From Chrysochromulina parva (taxonomy: Eukaryota; Haptophyta; Prymnesiales; Chrysochromulinaceae), in contig PJAB01001109.1 in assembly GCA_002887195.1 (NCBI GenBank), positions 1 to 17,211 on the forward strand: a stretch of DNA of 17,211 nt. Reading direction: 5' to 3'. The translations under genes and the position numbers were made by a program. This document shows, piece by piece, positions 1 to 12,321 of the stretch (the first letter of the stretch is position 1; each line of letters begins with the position of its first letter). Under the pieces are notes generated by a model. That model saw only the letters and a program-made list of their open reading frames with translations, was not told the DNA's origin and made no database searches.

Positions 1-3999
<3,999 letters not shown>

Positions 4000-4521
4000 G
4001 ACGCCAAGAAGAGTGTGTCTTGGCTTTCCCTTTTTTGATCGTGTTGTGAACAATTGCAGTGAACAACGTCGCATTTCGGGGAAGGCTAACACGATAGTAA
4101 ACTTCGTTACGCTAGTTGTCGCGTCAGGGCTCACAGTGGCCGACTTGTCGGCTCTGGTATCTCCAGACGGTGATGTCCCCGCGGTTTCGTCGCGTCTTAG
4201 AGTGCAAGTACATGTATGTCCATGTATGTACCGGTACGTCAAAGTGTGAGACCGCTTTGAGCAGCGCTGTGAGGAGCGCAAAGACCAAAGTGTTCAGTGA
4301 TCGTACTTACTAACAAGAGACCTAAAAGAGACCGGCGTCCAAGCACGCGCCGGATCAAGAGGTATAAGCGTTCGAGAGCTCGCATGCAACGTACACATAT
4401 CTCCAAATCACTGTCCATGCCAATTCCAATCGCCCGCATGCCCATCACAGAGATCCACGCTGGCCAGCAATGCTTCAGCCTCTGCACTCTGGCTTAACGG
4501 TCCCTGGCTCCCTTGCACGTC
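4000..4521. other. Intergenic region upstream of the LRR-RhoGAP gene
   Basis: This stretch is less GC-rich than the flanking genes and probably holds the promoter and 5' leader of the LRR-RhoGAP gene plus the 3' UTR of the upstream minus-strand gene. The RhoGAP frame stays open to 4281, but its first codon there is TTG, and the encoded sequence is low-complexity. A short direct repeat, catgtatgt, occurs at 4211 and 4221. No RNA gene was seen. Confidence 0.5.
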
Positions 4522-4968
4522 TCAGCACTTGGGCTTGTGCACGTTATGGAAGATGATTGACCTATTCATTATCGGTGTGAACGCAGGTTTTGCATCCTTC
4601 GAGAGCCTGTAAGCCGCATCAGCAGCGGTTGGCTTGAATGGCTTGGAGCCTACGGCTGATTTGAGGGCGCGGATCTCGGCTGAACGTTTTCGGGCAGCTT
4701 CAATCTTGGCGTCCCAGGGATCCTCCTTGTACTCAGGAAAGGCGCTGAACGTGCCCACCTCAGCACCTTTCCAAGAAGACTTGCGCACTCTCGCGTAAAA
4801 GGCAGGACCGGCCTCAGCAGGCGCCGCATCTGCCTGCGGCGGTGGTTCTGGCAGCTTATACTCCCTTCTCACTGACGGGTGATGTTTATAGTTTCGCCCG
4901 TCGTTCCCGTTGATGAGCCCATAGCATCCATACTGATCGGGCAGTATAGACATCGTGTAGCCCGACAT
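4522..4968 (-). CDS. Small conserved protein, possibly CFAP96/C4orf47-like (DUF4586) ciliary protein
   Basis: An intact 148-residue ORF from ATG 4968 to TGA. No catalytic motif or membrane segment is visible. The middle has FSAFPEYKEDPWDAKIEAAR followed by SKPFKPTAADAAYRLS, and it ends IIFHNVHKPKC. The pattern G-x-F-x-x-F-P-x-Y-x-x-D-P-x-x-x-K, then a lysine/proline-rich tail, recalls the C-terminal part of CFAP96/C4orf47 family ciliary proteins. This is from memory of the family and not a computed match. At 148 residues it is shorter than the roughly 300-residue animal protein, so it would be a short form or lack an upstream exon. It shares a 222-base divergent spacer with the DPY-30-kinase gene. 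Function is uncertain; the ORF itself is well supported by its composition and clean ends. Confidence 0.6.
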   Translation of the reverse strand: MSGYTMSILPDQYGCYGLINGNDGRNYKHHPSVRREYKLPEPPPQADAAPAEAGPAFYARVRKSSWKGAEVGTFSAFPEYKEDPWDAKIEAARKRSAEIRALKSAVGSKPFKPTAADAAYRLSKDAKPAFTPIMNRSIIFHNVHKPKC

Positions 4969-5190
4969 CTCGGGTCAACCAGTCGCGCGCGCGCGGTCGA
5001 GCCCAACCAGTTACCAGCCTCCTTCGCCACACATCGAGACGAAACATCTCGTTTTGTGTAACGGCAGGAACTGGTGACGCGACTGCATATGAAAACGACA
5101 ATTTCGCGAATACCACCGCCATATTCATAGCAGGTCTTCCGTACCCGGTACAATACAAGTATGAATACGTGCTGAACAAGAGGCGGCAAT
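4969..5190. promoter_or_regulatory. Divergent promoter region between the CFAP96-like and DPY-30-kinase genes
   Basis: The 222-base spacer separates two ATGs facing away from each other, so it should carry both promoters. No TATA box or known motif was identified. The half nearest the kinase gene is AT-richer (about 5050-5190). Confidence 0.45.
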
Positions 5191-6447
5191 ATGTCGAAGC
5201 CATCGGGTCGCGAGTACCTTGCTGAGCACGGCGTCCAGGAGGCGTTGGCCGCGGCGGTGTCCGAGGTGCTGCGCACCCGCCCAGATAACCCCATCACGGG
5301 CATCTGCGACATCCTGTCCAAGCGTGCCGGCGAGAAAGTGAATACGGATGTGCCCGCCTCCTTGGAGTCGCGCGTCCTCGCAGCCCTGCAAAAGCAGGGC
5401 ATCCCGGCCGCACGCGTGACCATCGCGAGCGAGCACCTTAAGGGAGGCTACATCTGCGATACCTTCCGCGTGAACATTGAGTACGGAGGGGGCCTGAAGG
5501 CAGGCGCGCCGGACTCGGACCGGCCTCCAACGGCCATCGTCAAGCGCGCGTGCGAGACTGGCGGCGATCACGCCGTCGCCCTCGCCCTCAAGCTCTACGC
5601 CCGCGAGTGGCACTTTTACGAGTCGGGCCTCGCAGCGAGCGTACCCGTGCGCGTGCCTCGCTACCTTGGCTCGCTTCTCGACGAGGCGCAGGCGTCGACG
5701 ACGGTGGGCGTGCTGCTCGAGGACCTGTGCGTGCCCGGCGCCGTGCTCGCGCCCAAACTTGACGAGGCCGGCGTGCTCCTCACCGCGCGCCACGTGGCAA
5801 AGCTGCACGCCAAGTTCTGGAATCATCCGAAGCTCACGAGCGGCGAGTTGGGCATCCGGCGGCATGACGACGCTTGGTTCAAGCCGGGGTGGTCCGATGC
5901 GGTCGCCAAGTACTGGCCGCAGTTCGAGCCCAAATGGCGCGAGCGCAACGGCGCGCTGCCCGAGGAGGCCTACACGGTGGGTGCGCGCATCGTCGCTCAC
6001 TATGGCTGGGTGCAAACGGCGGTCTCTTCGGCGCCGAACACGTTCGTTCACGGGGACGTGAAGCCGGGCAACATGTTCATGATGGGTGACGGCACGCCCG
6101 CGTTCATCGACTGGCAGTACACGGCTGTAGGCAAGGGATGCGCCGACCTATGCTTCATGATTATCGAGGGGTACGACATTCCGACGTGCGCCGCGCTCGA
6201 GCCGAAGGTGAAGGCCGAGTACCTCAAGGCATTGCTGGCTGAGGGCGTGAACGGCTACACCGCTGACGACCTCGAGCGGGACTGGAAGCTCGCCACGCTC
6301 CACTTCCCCTTCTATGTCGCCATGTGGTTTGGCACAACGCCCGACGACCAGCTCGTCGACACCGACTTTCCGCGCCGCTTTGTGCCGCGCGCTTTCGCTG
6401 CGATCCTGCGCCATGGCTCGCACGAGCTGCTGCCCACCGCGCCATGA
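5191..6447 (+). CDS. DPY-30/RIIa-motif protein fused to an EcKL/APH-like kinase
   Basis: An intact 418-residue ORF from ATG to TGA. Residues about 8-43 match the DPY-30/RII-alpha dimerisation-docking motif: YLAEHGVQEAL, then a helix, then RPDNPITGICDIL. The rest is a protein-kinase-like phosphotransferase: a probable ATP-binding lysine in AIVKRA, YAREWHFYESGLA on the next helix, the LEDL hinge, catalytic loop HGDVKPGN (287-294, base Asp289) and metal-binding FIDWQ (305-309, Asp307). The DWQ form and overall layout are closest to the EcKL/CHK-like and aminoglycoside phosphotransferase families, which phosphorylate small-molecule hydroxyls; the substrate here is unknown. DPY-30 motifs form four-helix docking dimers found in radial spokes, AKAP partners and COMPASS, so axonemal or scaffold targeting is inferred. 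The fusion lies in one uninterrupted frame. Confidence 0.85.
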   Translation: MSKPSGREYLAEHGVQEALAAAVSEVLRTRPDNPITGICDILSKRAGEKVNTDVPASLESRVLAALQKQGIPAARVTIASEHLKGGYICDTFRVNIEYGGGLKAGAPDSDRPPTAIVKRACETGGDHAVALALKLYAREWHFYESGLAASVPVRVPRYLGSLLDEAQASTTVGVLLEDLCVPGAVLAPKLDEAGVLLTARHVAKLHAKFWNHPKLTSGELGIRRHDDAWFKPGWSDAVAKYWPQFEPKWRERNGALPEEAYTVGARIVAHYGWVQTAVSSAPNTFVHGDVKPGNMFMMGDGTPAFIDWQYTAVGKGCADLCFMIIEGYDIPTCAALEPKVKAEYLKALLAEGVNGYTADDLERDWKLATLHFPFYVAMWFGTTPDDQLVDTDFPRRFVPRAFAAILRHGSHELLPTAP

Positions 6448-6656
6448 CGCGAGAAGACGTTCACCGCAAAAGTGAAGGGTATGGACAGCTGACGGACTCT
6501 GTTGGAAATCATCAGATACGCCAGTGTAATCATGCTGTGTAAGTCATGCTGTGAGATTTCTTCACTTTTGCGACGGCACCTGTGTGGAGAACTAGGAGAA
6601 CGTGCAACGGAGCCCAACACGGCCGAGCACGTACACACACAGCTGGAAGCATTGCG

Positions 6657-6998
6657 TTACTCTTCCATCGCATGCCTCTCCTGTGGGAACATGGCCGAGA
6701 TAGCTGATTGCCTTCTCAGCATCGCTAGCTGCTGTCGCCCGCGCTCGTAGGCGAGCTGGAGTGCATCATCGCCACTGAGTGTGCTGCCCTCGCGCACGTC
6801 CTCGCGCACGCGGCGCAACGCATACTCGCGGAAGTTGTAGTTGTTGAAGCCGCGTGCGGCGCGAAGCAGGTCGCGATACAGCCCAATCGTCGCGGATCGA
6901 CTGACCGGCATGATGCGCAGAGCGCGCACGTATTGGTTCCGAAGCCTCGCCCCTCGCCTGTGCGCGGCGGCCGCGCGTCGCACCGGGCGCGGACGCAT
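6657..6998 (-). CDS. LYRM4: ISD11/LYRM4, mitochondrial LYR-motif Fe-S cluster assembly factor
   Basis: A 113-residue ORF (ATG 6998 to TAA). It carries the LYR tripeptide at residues 40-42 (GLYRDLLRAARGF), then NYNFREYALRRVREDVRE and a helix RGRQQLAMLRRQSAISAMFP. This order and spacing is typical of ISD11, the small subunit that stabilises the cysteine desulfurase NFS1 in the mitochondrial matrix together with acyl-ACP. The first 29 residues are rich in Arg and Ala with no acidic residue, so they could act as a mitochondrial presequence. Met30 (ATG 6911) would give a core-only protein of the usual family length. The frame opens further to 7010, but that codon is GTG. Divergent from the ankyrin gene. 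Confidence 0.88.
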   Translation of the reverse strand: MRPRPVRRAAAAHRRGARLRNQYVRALRIMPVSRSATIGLYRDLLRAARGFNNYNFREYALRRVREDVREGSTLSGDDALQLAYERGRQQLAMLRRQSAISAMFPQERHAMEE

Positions 6999-7102
6999 CT
7001 TGCCGTGCACTCAAAACCCACAACTCTTAGCACACACAGTGTTGTACCGGTAGCCCCGGCGCCGGTTGTCGCGTCGAGTACATCGCCGACACACGAGCCA
7101 CA
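6999..7102. promoter_or_regulatory. Divergent promoter region between ISD11 and ankyrin genes
   Basis: Only 104 bases separate the two opposing ATGs, so both promoters and 5' leaders must overlap here or extend into the neighbouring gene. No recognised element was found. Confidence 0.4.
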
Positions 7103-7972
7103 ATGCGCCTTTGTGCTTGCGGCTACTCGTGCGGGACCGAGATCGCGCTCGCGCGGCACCTGGAGCGCCTTCTCACGCCTGAATGCAGCCAAGTACCACC
7201 TGCTGAGGTGCCGGACGAGGTCAGCGACAAGCCTGCCGACCCATCCGTGCGCTTGCGGACCGCCGCAGTGGCTGGGGACCATGTGCTGCTTTCGCAGCTG
7301 CTGATGGATGGTGCAATCATGCAGACCGCCGCTCCGCTTGAGTCGGCTGTGCGCAATGGCCACACCGAGGCGACGAGTGTCTTGCTCCGACATTGCCGCA
7401 CTGCAAGGCTGAAACGACCTCTCGATGCTGCCAATGTGGTCGCGAACGTTTTGAACTGGGCTGCTTCAGGCTATTGCAGCTTGCGGGGCCCGGCAATCGT
7501 GGCGATGCTGGTCAGGGACAAGCACATCGAGCTGCTCCGTAAGGGCCCTCTCGATGCGTGGCAACGGCTCTCGCTGCTTCTCGGCAAGCCAGGCACCTCT
7601 ACAGAGGACAACGACGATTCCTTCACAGAGGCTGGGCGCGCCGCCATCGCGGTCGCACAAAGTGCGGCGGTCCCTCCAGCGCACCACTCTACCTGGGCCT
7701 CTGCCAAGGCACGGCGGCCGGGTGCCGCCAAGCTTGCTGCGCAGGAACTCGTTGCCGAGCAGGTCGCGCTGATCGCATTCGATTTGGACCGGAGGGGCTG
7801 GGACCCAAGTTTGCATCACCTCTACTCGCCGCGCTTCCGCGAGGTGGTGCTAACGTTGCTGCTGGGCAGCCGCACGACCGACAGCGTGATCGCACTGCTT
7901 GGGGAAGACTTGCTCTTGCACCTGTTTCGGGTGCTTGCCCATCGGGTGTACTGGGAAGTGGAAAATGAGTAG
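7103..7972 (+). CDS. Ankyrin-repeat protein with N-terminal Cys-rich motif
   Basis: An intact 289-residue ORF from ATG to TAG. Two ankyrin-like repeats are visible at about residues 49-98 (LRTAAVAGDHVLLSQLLMDG, then PLESAVRNGHTEATSVLLRH). The N-terminus has a small Cys/His cluster (CACGYSC, then H and C) that could be a degenerate zinc finger. The C-terminal half is helical and unassigned, ending in FRVLAHRVYWEVENE. No catalytic motif is present, so a protein-interaction role is likely but the partner is unknown. Convergent with the TLC-domain gene across a 737-base spacer. Confidence 0.7.
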   Translation: MRLCACGYSCGTEIALARHLERLLTPECSQVPPAEVPDEVSDKPADPSVRLRTAAVAGDHVLLSQLLMDGAIMQTAAPLESAVRNGHTEATSVLLRHCRTARLKRPLDAANVVANVLNWAASGYCSLRGPAIVAMLVRDKHIELLRKGPLDAWQRLSLLLGKPGTSTEDNDDSFTEAGRAAIAVAQSAAVPPAHHSTWASAKARRPGAAKLAAQELVAEQVALIAFDLDRRGWDPSLHHLYSPRFREVVLTLLLGSRTTDSVIALLGEDLLLHLFRVLAHRVYWEVENE

Positions 7973-8709
7973 GCGCAGCACTTGCCGTTTCGTACCTCGT
8001 CGTAACCGCTCGTCGTATACGGACGGGACGAGAGCGGCGGTACTTATTCCGCGTTTTCGTTTTAACGTTAAGATGCAACAGATGTTTGCGATCGATGGGA
8101 CCGCGCGGGGATCGGGGAGAGCGTGCCCATTGCGCGGGTCCGGGGAGTGAGTGGGTGCGGGGGTGCGGGCTGCGGCGCCGGGCCGCCGGCCCCCGCAGGC
8201 GCAGGTGCCGCGAGTGGCGAGTGCGGCGGCCGATCGCCGGGTTCGACCCCACCTCCCAGCCGCCGGAAGCGCGGAATGTAACGATGCGCAAGCGCGGCCC
8301 CGCCGCCGCCGCCGCGCGCTCGCGCCCGCGCGGGACGCCGGGCCCCGCGCCGTCCGGGCGGCCGGGGTGCGGGGATCCGAGCGGAGCCTGTGCAAGCTAC
8401 TACGTCTTCTGTGTGCCATGTGTGCTTGTGCAATCTACTACGTCTACTGCTCTCTCGTCGTCGCGCACGGCGGGGCGGGGCGAGCTCGCGTCGGCTGGCT
8501 GGGGGGCCGGCCGCGGCCGAGAGCCGGGAGCCGCGCGCGACTGAGTAGCCGAGCGCGAGAGTTCCACAGAGCTCACAGTCCACAGTTTAAAGCAAATCGA
8601 TCCTTTGAAGCCAATAGACGACGTCAATGCGATTTTGCTGAGCGAGGGGGGCTATGGTCGCCGGACATCCGGTGGGCTAGCGGTTAGGTACGCTTGAGCT
8701 TCGACTCAC
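7973..8709. other. Convergent intergenic spacer with an extremely GC-rich core
   Basis: Lies between two gene 3' ends. The core, about 8085-8545, is dominated by G and C and keeps several overlapping frames open on both strands. None shows a domain, so they are taken as composition artefacts. A 19-base direct repeat with one mismatch (tgtgcaagctactacgtct) is at 8389-8407 and 8427-8445. No RNA gene was recognised. Confidence 0.55.
8389..8445. repeat. 19-base direct repeat, 38-base spacing
   Basis: Copies at 8389-8407 and 8427-8445 differ at one base. They sit at the AT-richer notch inside the GC-rich convergent spacer. Confidence 0.8.
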
Positions 8710-9615
8710 CTATCTCTGCTTTGGCTTGTCCACTTCCTTCAGGATGGCAACAACCTTGTCAATGTCTGGGTCGGGAGCTAGGGCGTCCTTCCCTCTCCAT
8801 GCTTTGAGCATGCCTTTGTGGATGGGCTGGAACCAACTGACTGATAGGCCCCAGATCGCAAGCGTACACAGTGGGTAAGTCAGCATGCACATCTTGCGCA
8901 TCGGGCCGGCGTCCGGATGATGCCATGTGCTCTCGGGCGCCACGTACAAGTCGTGCGCGTACAGTGCGAGCCATAGGGGCAGCGAGAGCACGCGCACTCC
9001 AAAGAAAAGGAGGTAGAGCAGGACGCCGTTGACCGTCTCCGCCGTCGAACCGCGCCCGCGTTGCAAGATCAAGCCTATCTTGAGAAAGCACAGGTTGATA
9101 TTGCTCATCTCAGTGAGACCATCCCACGCCCCCCAGAAGTGCATCGCGCCCACCCAGAGGCCTATCCCGTACGCATATACCACAATTGCATGGTGTACCA
9201 TGTACACCATCGGCTTCCTGTAAATGAAGTAGACCACGGCCTCATAGAGAGAACTCGCCACGTGTAGCAACATCGCGTACTCGCAAGTGGCTGAGGTACG
9301 GAGCCAGCGACCCTCAATGCCGCTGCTCCAGAGTTCCGGCAGTGCTGCGGCGTACAGGACTGGGATTGGCGTGCAGGTCAGCAGCCACATGAACTGAATG
9401 ACCAGATCATGGCGCGTTGCGGGGGCGAGCGCCCTCACGGATGCGGAGCAGCGCTGGATGCCAACATCGAGGACTGCATGTATGACCAACAGGATCAGCG
9501 CGAGCGCCACGCACGCAATAACAGAGTATGTAGTGTTCTGGATGAATAAGCTGCCTTGAGAAGATGTCGCAGGCAACGCCGCCGGCGCCATTATAGCGAC
9601 CTTCGCCAACCCCAT
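8710..9615 (-). CDS. TLC-domain (TRAM/LAG1/CLN8) multi-spanning membrane protein
   Basis: A 301-residue ORF from ATG 9615 to TAG. Hydrophobic segments are spread along the chain, about six or seven in all, beginning with SVIACVALALILLVIHAVL. The TLC signature is a His-His pair (residues 141-142, in MVYMVHHAIVVYAYG) followed by a polar Glu/Ser/Asn cluster, LTEMSNINLCFLKIGL. TLC proteins are mostly ER or Golgi lipid enzymes or sensors, including ceramide synthases; this one lacks the Hox-like region and full Lag1p motif of ceramide synthase, so the reaction is unknown. The C-terminus KPKQR fits a KxKxx ER-retrieval signal. The frame stays open to ATG 9795, but those 60 residues are basic and overlap the neighbouring SET gene's 5' end, so 9615 is preferred. 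Confidence 0.85.
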   Translation of the reverse strand: MGLAKVAIMAPAALPATSSQGSLFIQNTTYSVIACVALALILLVIHAVLDVGIQRCSASVRALAPATRHDLVIQFMWLLTCTPIPVLYAAALPELWSSGIEGRWLRTSATCEYAMLLHVASSLYEAVVYFIYRKPMVYMVHHAIVVYAYGIGLWVGAMHFWGAWDGLTEMSNINLCFLKIGLILQRGRGSTAETVNGVLLYLLFFGVRVLSLPLWLALYAHDLYVAPESTWHHPDAGPMRKMCMLTYPLCTLAIWGLSVSWFQPIHKGMLKAWRGKDALAPDPDIDKVVAILKEVDKPKQR

Positions 9616-9793
9616 GGTACTGTGTTGATCGAAAAAGGCTTTTATGCGCAACTTGCCTAAAATGATCAATTTGTGTGAATCACTAGTTGAAAGGTTTTTC
9701 GCGTGTGGTCGAGGGGTTGCACAGCGCGGAAGGTTCCTAACACGTTCTGTGTATGTGCGGACTCTTCGTGGCCGGTTCTGCTTTTCAGGTGAC
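9616..9793. promoter_or_regulatory. Divergent promoter region between TLC and SET genes
   Basis: A 178-base spacer between ATG 9615 (minus) and ATG 9794 (plus). It is AT-rich around 9630-9705, unlike both genes. Frames from both genes are open through it, but composition argues it is non-coding. Confidence 0.45.
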
Positions 9794-10600
9794 ATGCCAA
9801 CGGTGGTCCCTCTCCGCCGGCTTGGTCCGACGCTGCGGCGTCCTGACTCTTCTCAAGAGTCAATGCGCCAGTCGTATGCCAAGCTCCCCGCGCCGGCCCG
9901 CGTTCACGAGTGGCTTGCGGCTGCCCCGGGACCTAGCGTCGTCGTCCGGAGCATAGCCGGCCGTGATCTTGGAGTCGTTGCCATTCGCACGATCGCGCGT
10001 GGTGAGCCAATCTTCGTGGAGAAGCCGCTCATCCGCTTGACGCCGGAGATCGGAGGCGCAATCGAGAAGTGGTACGGCGACCCTGACATCGCGAGAGTGG
10101 CGCTCAGCACACTCTCCCGTTCGGGCCCATCGAAGACGAAATTGACCTACTTCGACAAGGACCTCGATCCGGTCATCTGCACGAACTCATTCACCTTGAG
10201 CTGTGTCGATGGTGCGTTCCACAGCTTCGTCTTCCGCAAGATTAGCCGCCTCAACCATTCCTGCGAGCCGAACGCGGTGTTCGTGTGGGATCCGGACACG
10301 GAGACGGCGACCGTCAGCGCGACGCGCACGATTGCCACCGGCGCCGAGGTGCTCATCAACTACGGAGCCAAAGGGAGCCGCGATGACCGCCAGCGCCATC
10401 TTAAAAAGTGCTTCGGCTTCGACTGCGAATGCCCGCGCTGCTGTGCGGAAGCGGCTGCGCGGAACGGGGCGGATCTCCTGCCCAAGCAGCCGCTCCAGCA
10501 ACTCCAGCTGCCGCTCCAGCTGCCGCTTCAGCTCCAGCTTCTAGACAAAATGGAACGACGCGGCATCGTGGCTGCTCGCCGCGGATTGGCGATCCGGTAG
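9794..10600 (+). CDS. SET-domain protein methyltransferase, compact SMYD/SET5-like form
   Basis: A 268-residue ORF from ATG 9794 to TAG. An N-terminal SET strand pair, GVVAIRTIARGEPIFVEKPL, is followed by the cofactor-binding RLNHSCEPNA (152-161), EVLINYG with catalytic-type Tyr190, and the post-SET zinc motif CFGFDCECPRC (206-216). These are the defining blocks of lysine methyltransferases that use S-adenosylmethionine. There is no MYND finger between the SET halves, so it is not a classical SMYD. The tail is a Gln/Leu/Pro-rich repeat (QLQLPLQLPLQLQLL). Substrate, histone or other, is unknown. In-frame ATG 9644 would add 50 basic residues but lies in AT-rich DNA only 28 bases from the opposing TLC start. 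Confidence 0.85.
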   Translation: MPTVVPLRRLGPTLRRPDSSQESMRQSYAKLPAPARVHEWLAAAPGPSVVVRSIAGRDLGVVAIRTIARGEPIFVEKPLIRLTPEIGGAIEKWYGDPDIARVALSTLSRSGPSKTKLTYFDKDLDPVICTNSFTLSCVDGAFHSFVFRKISRLNHSCEPNAVFVWDPDTETATVSATRTIATGAEVLINYGAKGSRDDRQRHLKKCFGFDCECPRCCAEAAARNGADLLPKQPLQQLQLPLQLPLQLQLLDKMERRGIVAARRGLAIR

Positions 10601-11187
10601 AAATTCGTGGTCGCGTTCCAGACTTCACATGAAAGCCGCGAGCGAGACATAGAGCATGTCTTGGCCTGCAAGGAGCGTGCCCACACTTCCAAGCTTCCTA
10701 GATCCGGTCGGTCACAACCACAGCATTGAATCTAAGTGCGCAGGTGTAAGGGCCGAACGATCCTAGTGTACTGTGTAGCCGGGGTACTATAGCGAGGTGT
10801 CGGGCCCCTGCGGCCTGTCGCCAGTGTGTGTGCTATTTTAGATAGATCGCAGACGCCGCGCGTCGATCCGGCGGACCTGCGCGCCGTGGAAATGTGGGGG
10901 CGACAACCTACGAGTGTGGAAGCGCTCACAGGAGAGCGTAAAAGGCGGTCTGCGGGCGCGCTTTGCCGTGTGTGGGCCTGGGGCGTGCGGCAGGTCCGAG
11001 AATTTCCGCTATAACTTGTAAAGTTGTAATCTTCGTGGTTCTTACGTTGCCCCAAGAGCGAATTACGATGGACTTGACTTGACTTGTCTTGCCTCGACCG
11101 CTCGCCGACGCGTCGCCAAGTGTGCGGGTGGCGTGGACGGTCGCGGTCGGTTCGTGAGCGAGCGCTCGAGCTGCGACATATCGTGCC
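10601..11187. other. Intergenic region between SET and RRP42 genes
   Basis: A 587-base stretch expected to hold the SET 3' UTR and the RRP42 promoter. A short GACTT-type repeat (gacttgacttgactt) lies at about 11072-11086. Small ORFs here show no recognisable domain. No tRNA-like fold was noticed by eye. Confidence 0.5.
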
Positions 11188-12120
11188 ATGCCATCATCAG
11201 CCGAGATCGTATACACGCTACAAGGCGTGGCCGATGACTTGCGAGAGGACGGCCGCGGGCGCCTTGATTTTCGGCACCTATCGCTCGAGATTGGGCTCTT
11301 CCCGCAGGCGAATGGCTCCGCACGGCTCTGCACAGGTGGCGCGGATGTGCTCGTCGGCGTGAGCGCTGTCCTCAGCGTGCCCAAGCCTTCCGCTCCAGAT
11401 TTGGGCAAGATCACCATCTCGGTGAGCTGTGGGCCTGGCGACGCAGCTGCGCGGGCCCTTCCAGAGTATGTCGCCGGCGCGGGCGTCGACGACAAGCGTG
11501 TGTGGCTCGAGGGCGCGCTCGCTCAGCTCTATGGGCGGCAGAGCGCCACTGGCGCGCTACGCACGCTGTGCATCGTGCCGAGCTTGCAATGCTGGGAGCT
11601 GCAGGTGCACGTGCAACTGCTACGTTCAGATGGGTGCCCACTCGACGCGGCGGCACTTGCCGTACGGGCCGCCCTGCACGACACGCGCGTGCCCAAAGTG
11701 GGCGTACGCGGCAGCAGTGGGGGCGGAGCTGGTGCGACCGCCACGGCCGCAACTCTCGAGCTTGAGCTCGATGAGTCGCTTGATGAGGCGGTGCCCTTCC
11801 CGGCCGCCAGCTTGCCAATCTACGTCACGCTCGCGACTATCGATGGGCACCTCGTAGCCGACTGCACGGCCAAGGAGCGAAGCGCAGCCGGCTCGGCCGT
11901 CTCGGTCGGGCTCGATGGCGAGGGCCATGTGTGCGCCTTGCGTGCGGGTGGCGGTTACGGCGTGCACCTCGCCGCGCTCGCGTCGGCGGTGCATGCAGCG
12001 AAAGGCCTCTGTGAACAGCTTCACGTCGCCAGCCGGGTGGCTGTGGACGAGGCCGCAGCGCGTGCACGGGAGCGTGGCGGTGCAGCGACCGATGCCGGCA
12101 TCGGAATTCTCCGCGGGTAA
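11188..12120 (+). CDS. EXOSC7: Exosome complex component RRP42 (EXOSC7), RNase PH-like ring subunit
   Basis: An intact 310-residue ORF from ATG to TAA. The N-terminus has the RNase PH-family entry block, GVADDLREDGRGRLDFRHLS, then PQANGSARLCTGGADVLVGV. Next come RTLCIVPSLQCWELQVHVQLL and LAVRAALHDTRVPKVGV, the last typical of the Rrp42 branch. A late VADCTAKERSA strand fits the second half of the fold. Rrp42 is one of six ring subunits of the nuclear and cytoplasmic RNA exosome, which threads RNA to the Rrp44/Rrp6 nucleases; the eukaryotic ring is catalytically inactive. A Gly/Ala/Thr-rich insert follows the VPKVGV block. Length is slightly above the human protein. RRP42 is preferred over the related RRP45 and RRP46 because of the PQANGSAR and AALHDTRVP blocks. 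Confidence 0.9.
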   Translation: MPSSAEIVYTLQGVADDLREDGRGRLDFRHLSLEIGLFPQANGSARLCTGGADVLVGVSAVLSVPKPSAPDLGKITISVSCGPGDAAARALPEYVAGAGVDDKRVWLEGALAQLYGRQSATGALRTLCIVPSLQCWELQVHVQLLRSDGCPLDAAALAVRAALHDTRVPKVGVRGSSGGGAGATATAATLELELDESLDEAVPFPAASLPIYVTLATIDGHLVADCTAKERSAAGSAVSVGLDGEGHVCALRAGGGYGVHLAALASAVHAAKGLCEQLHVASRVAVDEAAARARERGGAATDAGIGILRG

Positions 12121-12321
12121 CCGCGCCGCAACGTGCCGGAGCCCTGCGCAAACGCGCGCGACAGTACAGCTCAGCACACAGACCATCGAGACACGCACAA
12201 GGGCGGCGGGGACTCTTCATTGGTGTCTCAAACCGAGATCGTGGCCCGCGGATATGTTCACGGCAGACCGGAAAGTTCCACGCCTTTTCGCGAAAATCTC
12301 GCACGCCACGTACAGGCACAA

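Noticed and set aside
4000..4281. N-terminal extension of the LRR-RhoGAP protein to 4281
   Set aside because: The first codon is TTG, the DNA is AT-richer and the translated stretch is low-complexity. ATG 3999, or possibly 4074, is a better start.
8068..8687. Overlapping Arg/Ala/Pro-rich ORFs on both strands of the convergent spacer
   Set aside because: No domain, extreme composition and mutually overlapping frames; stop codons are simply rare in such GC-rich DNA.
10926..11495. 189-residue minus-strand ORF upstream of and overlapping RRP42
   Set aside because: It is antisense to the well-supported RRP42 N-terminus and shows no recognisable family.
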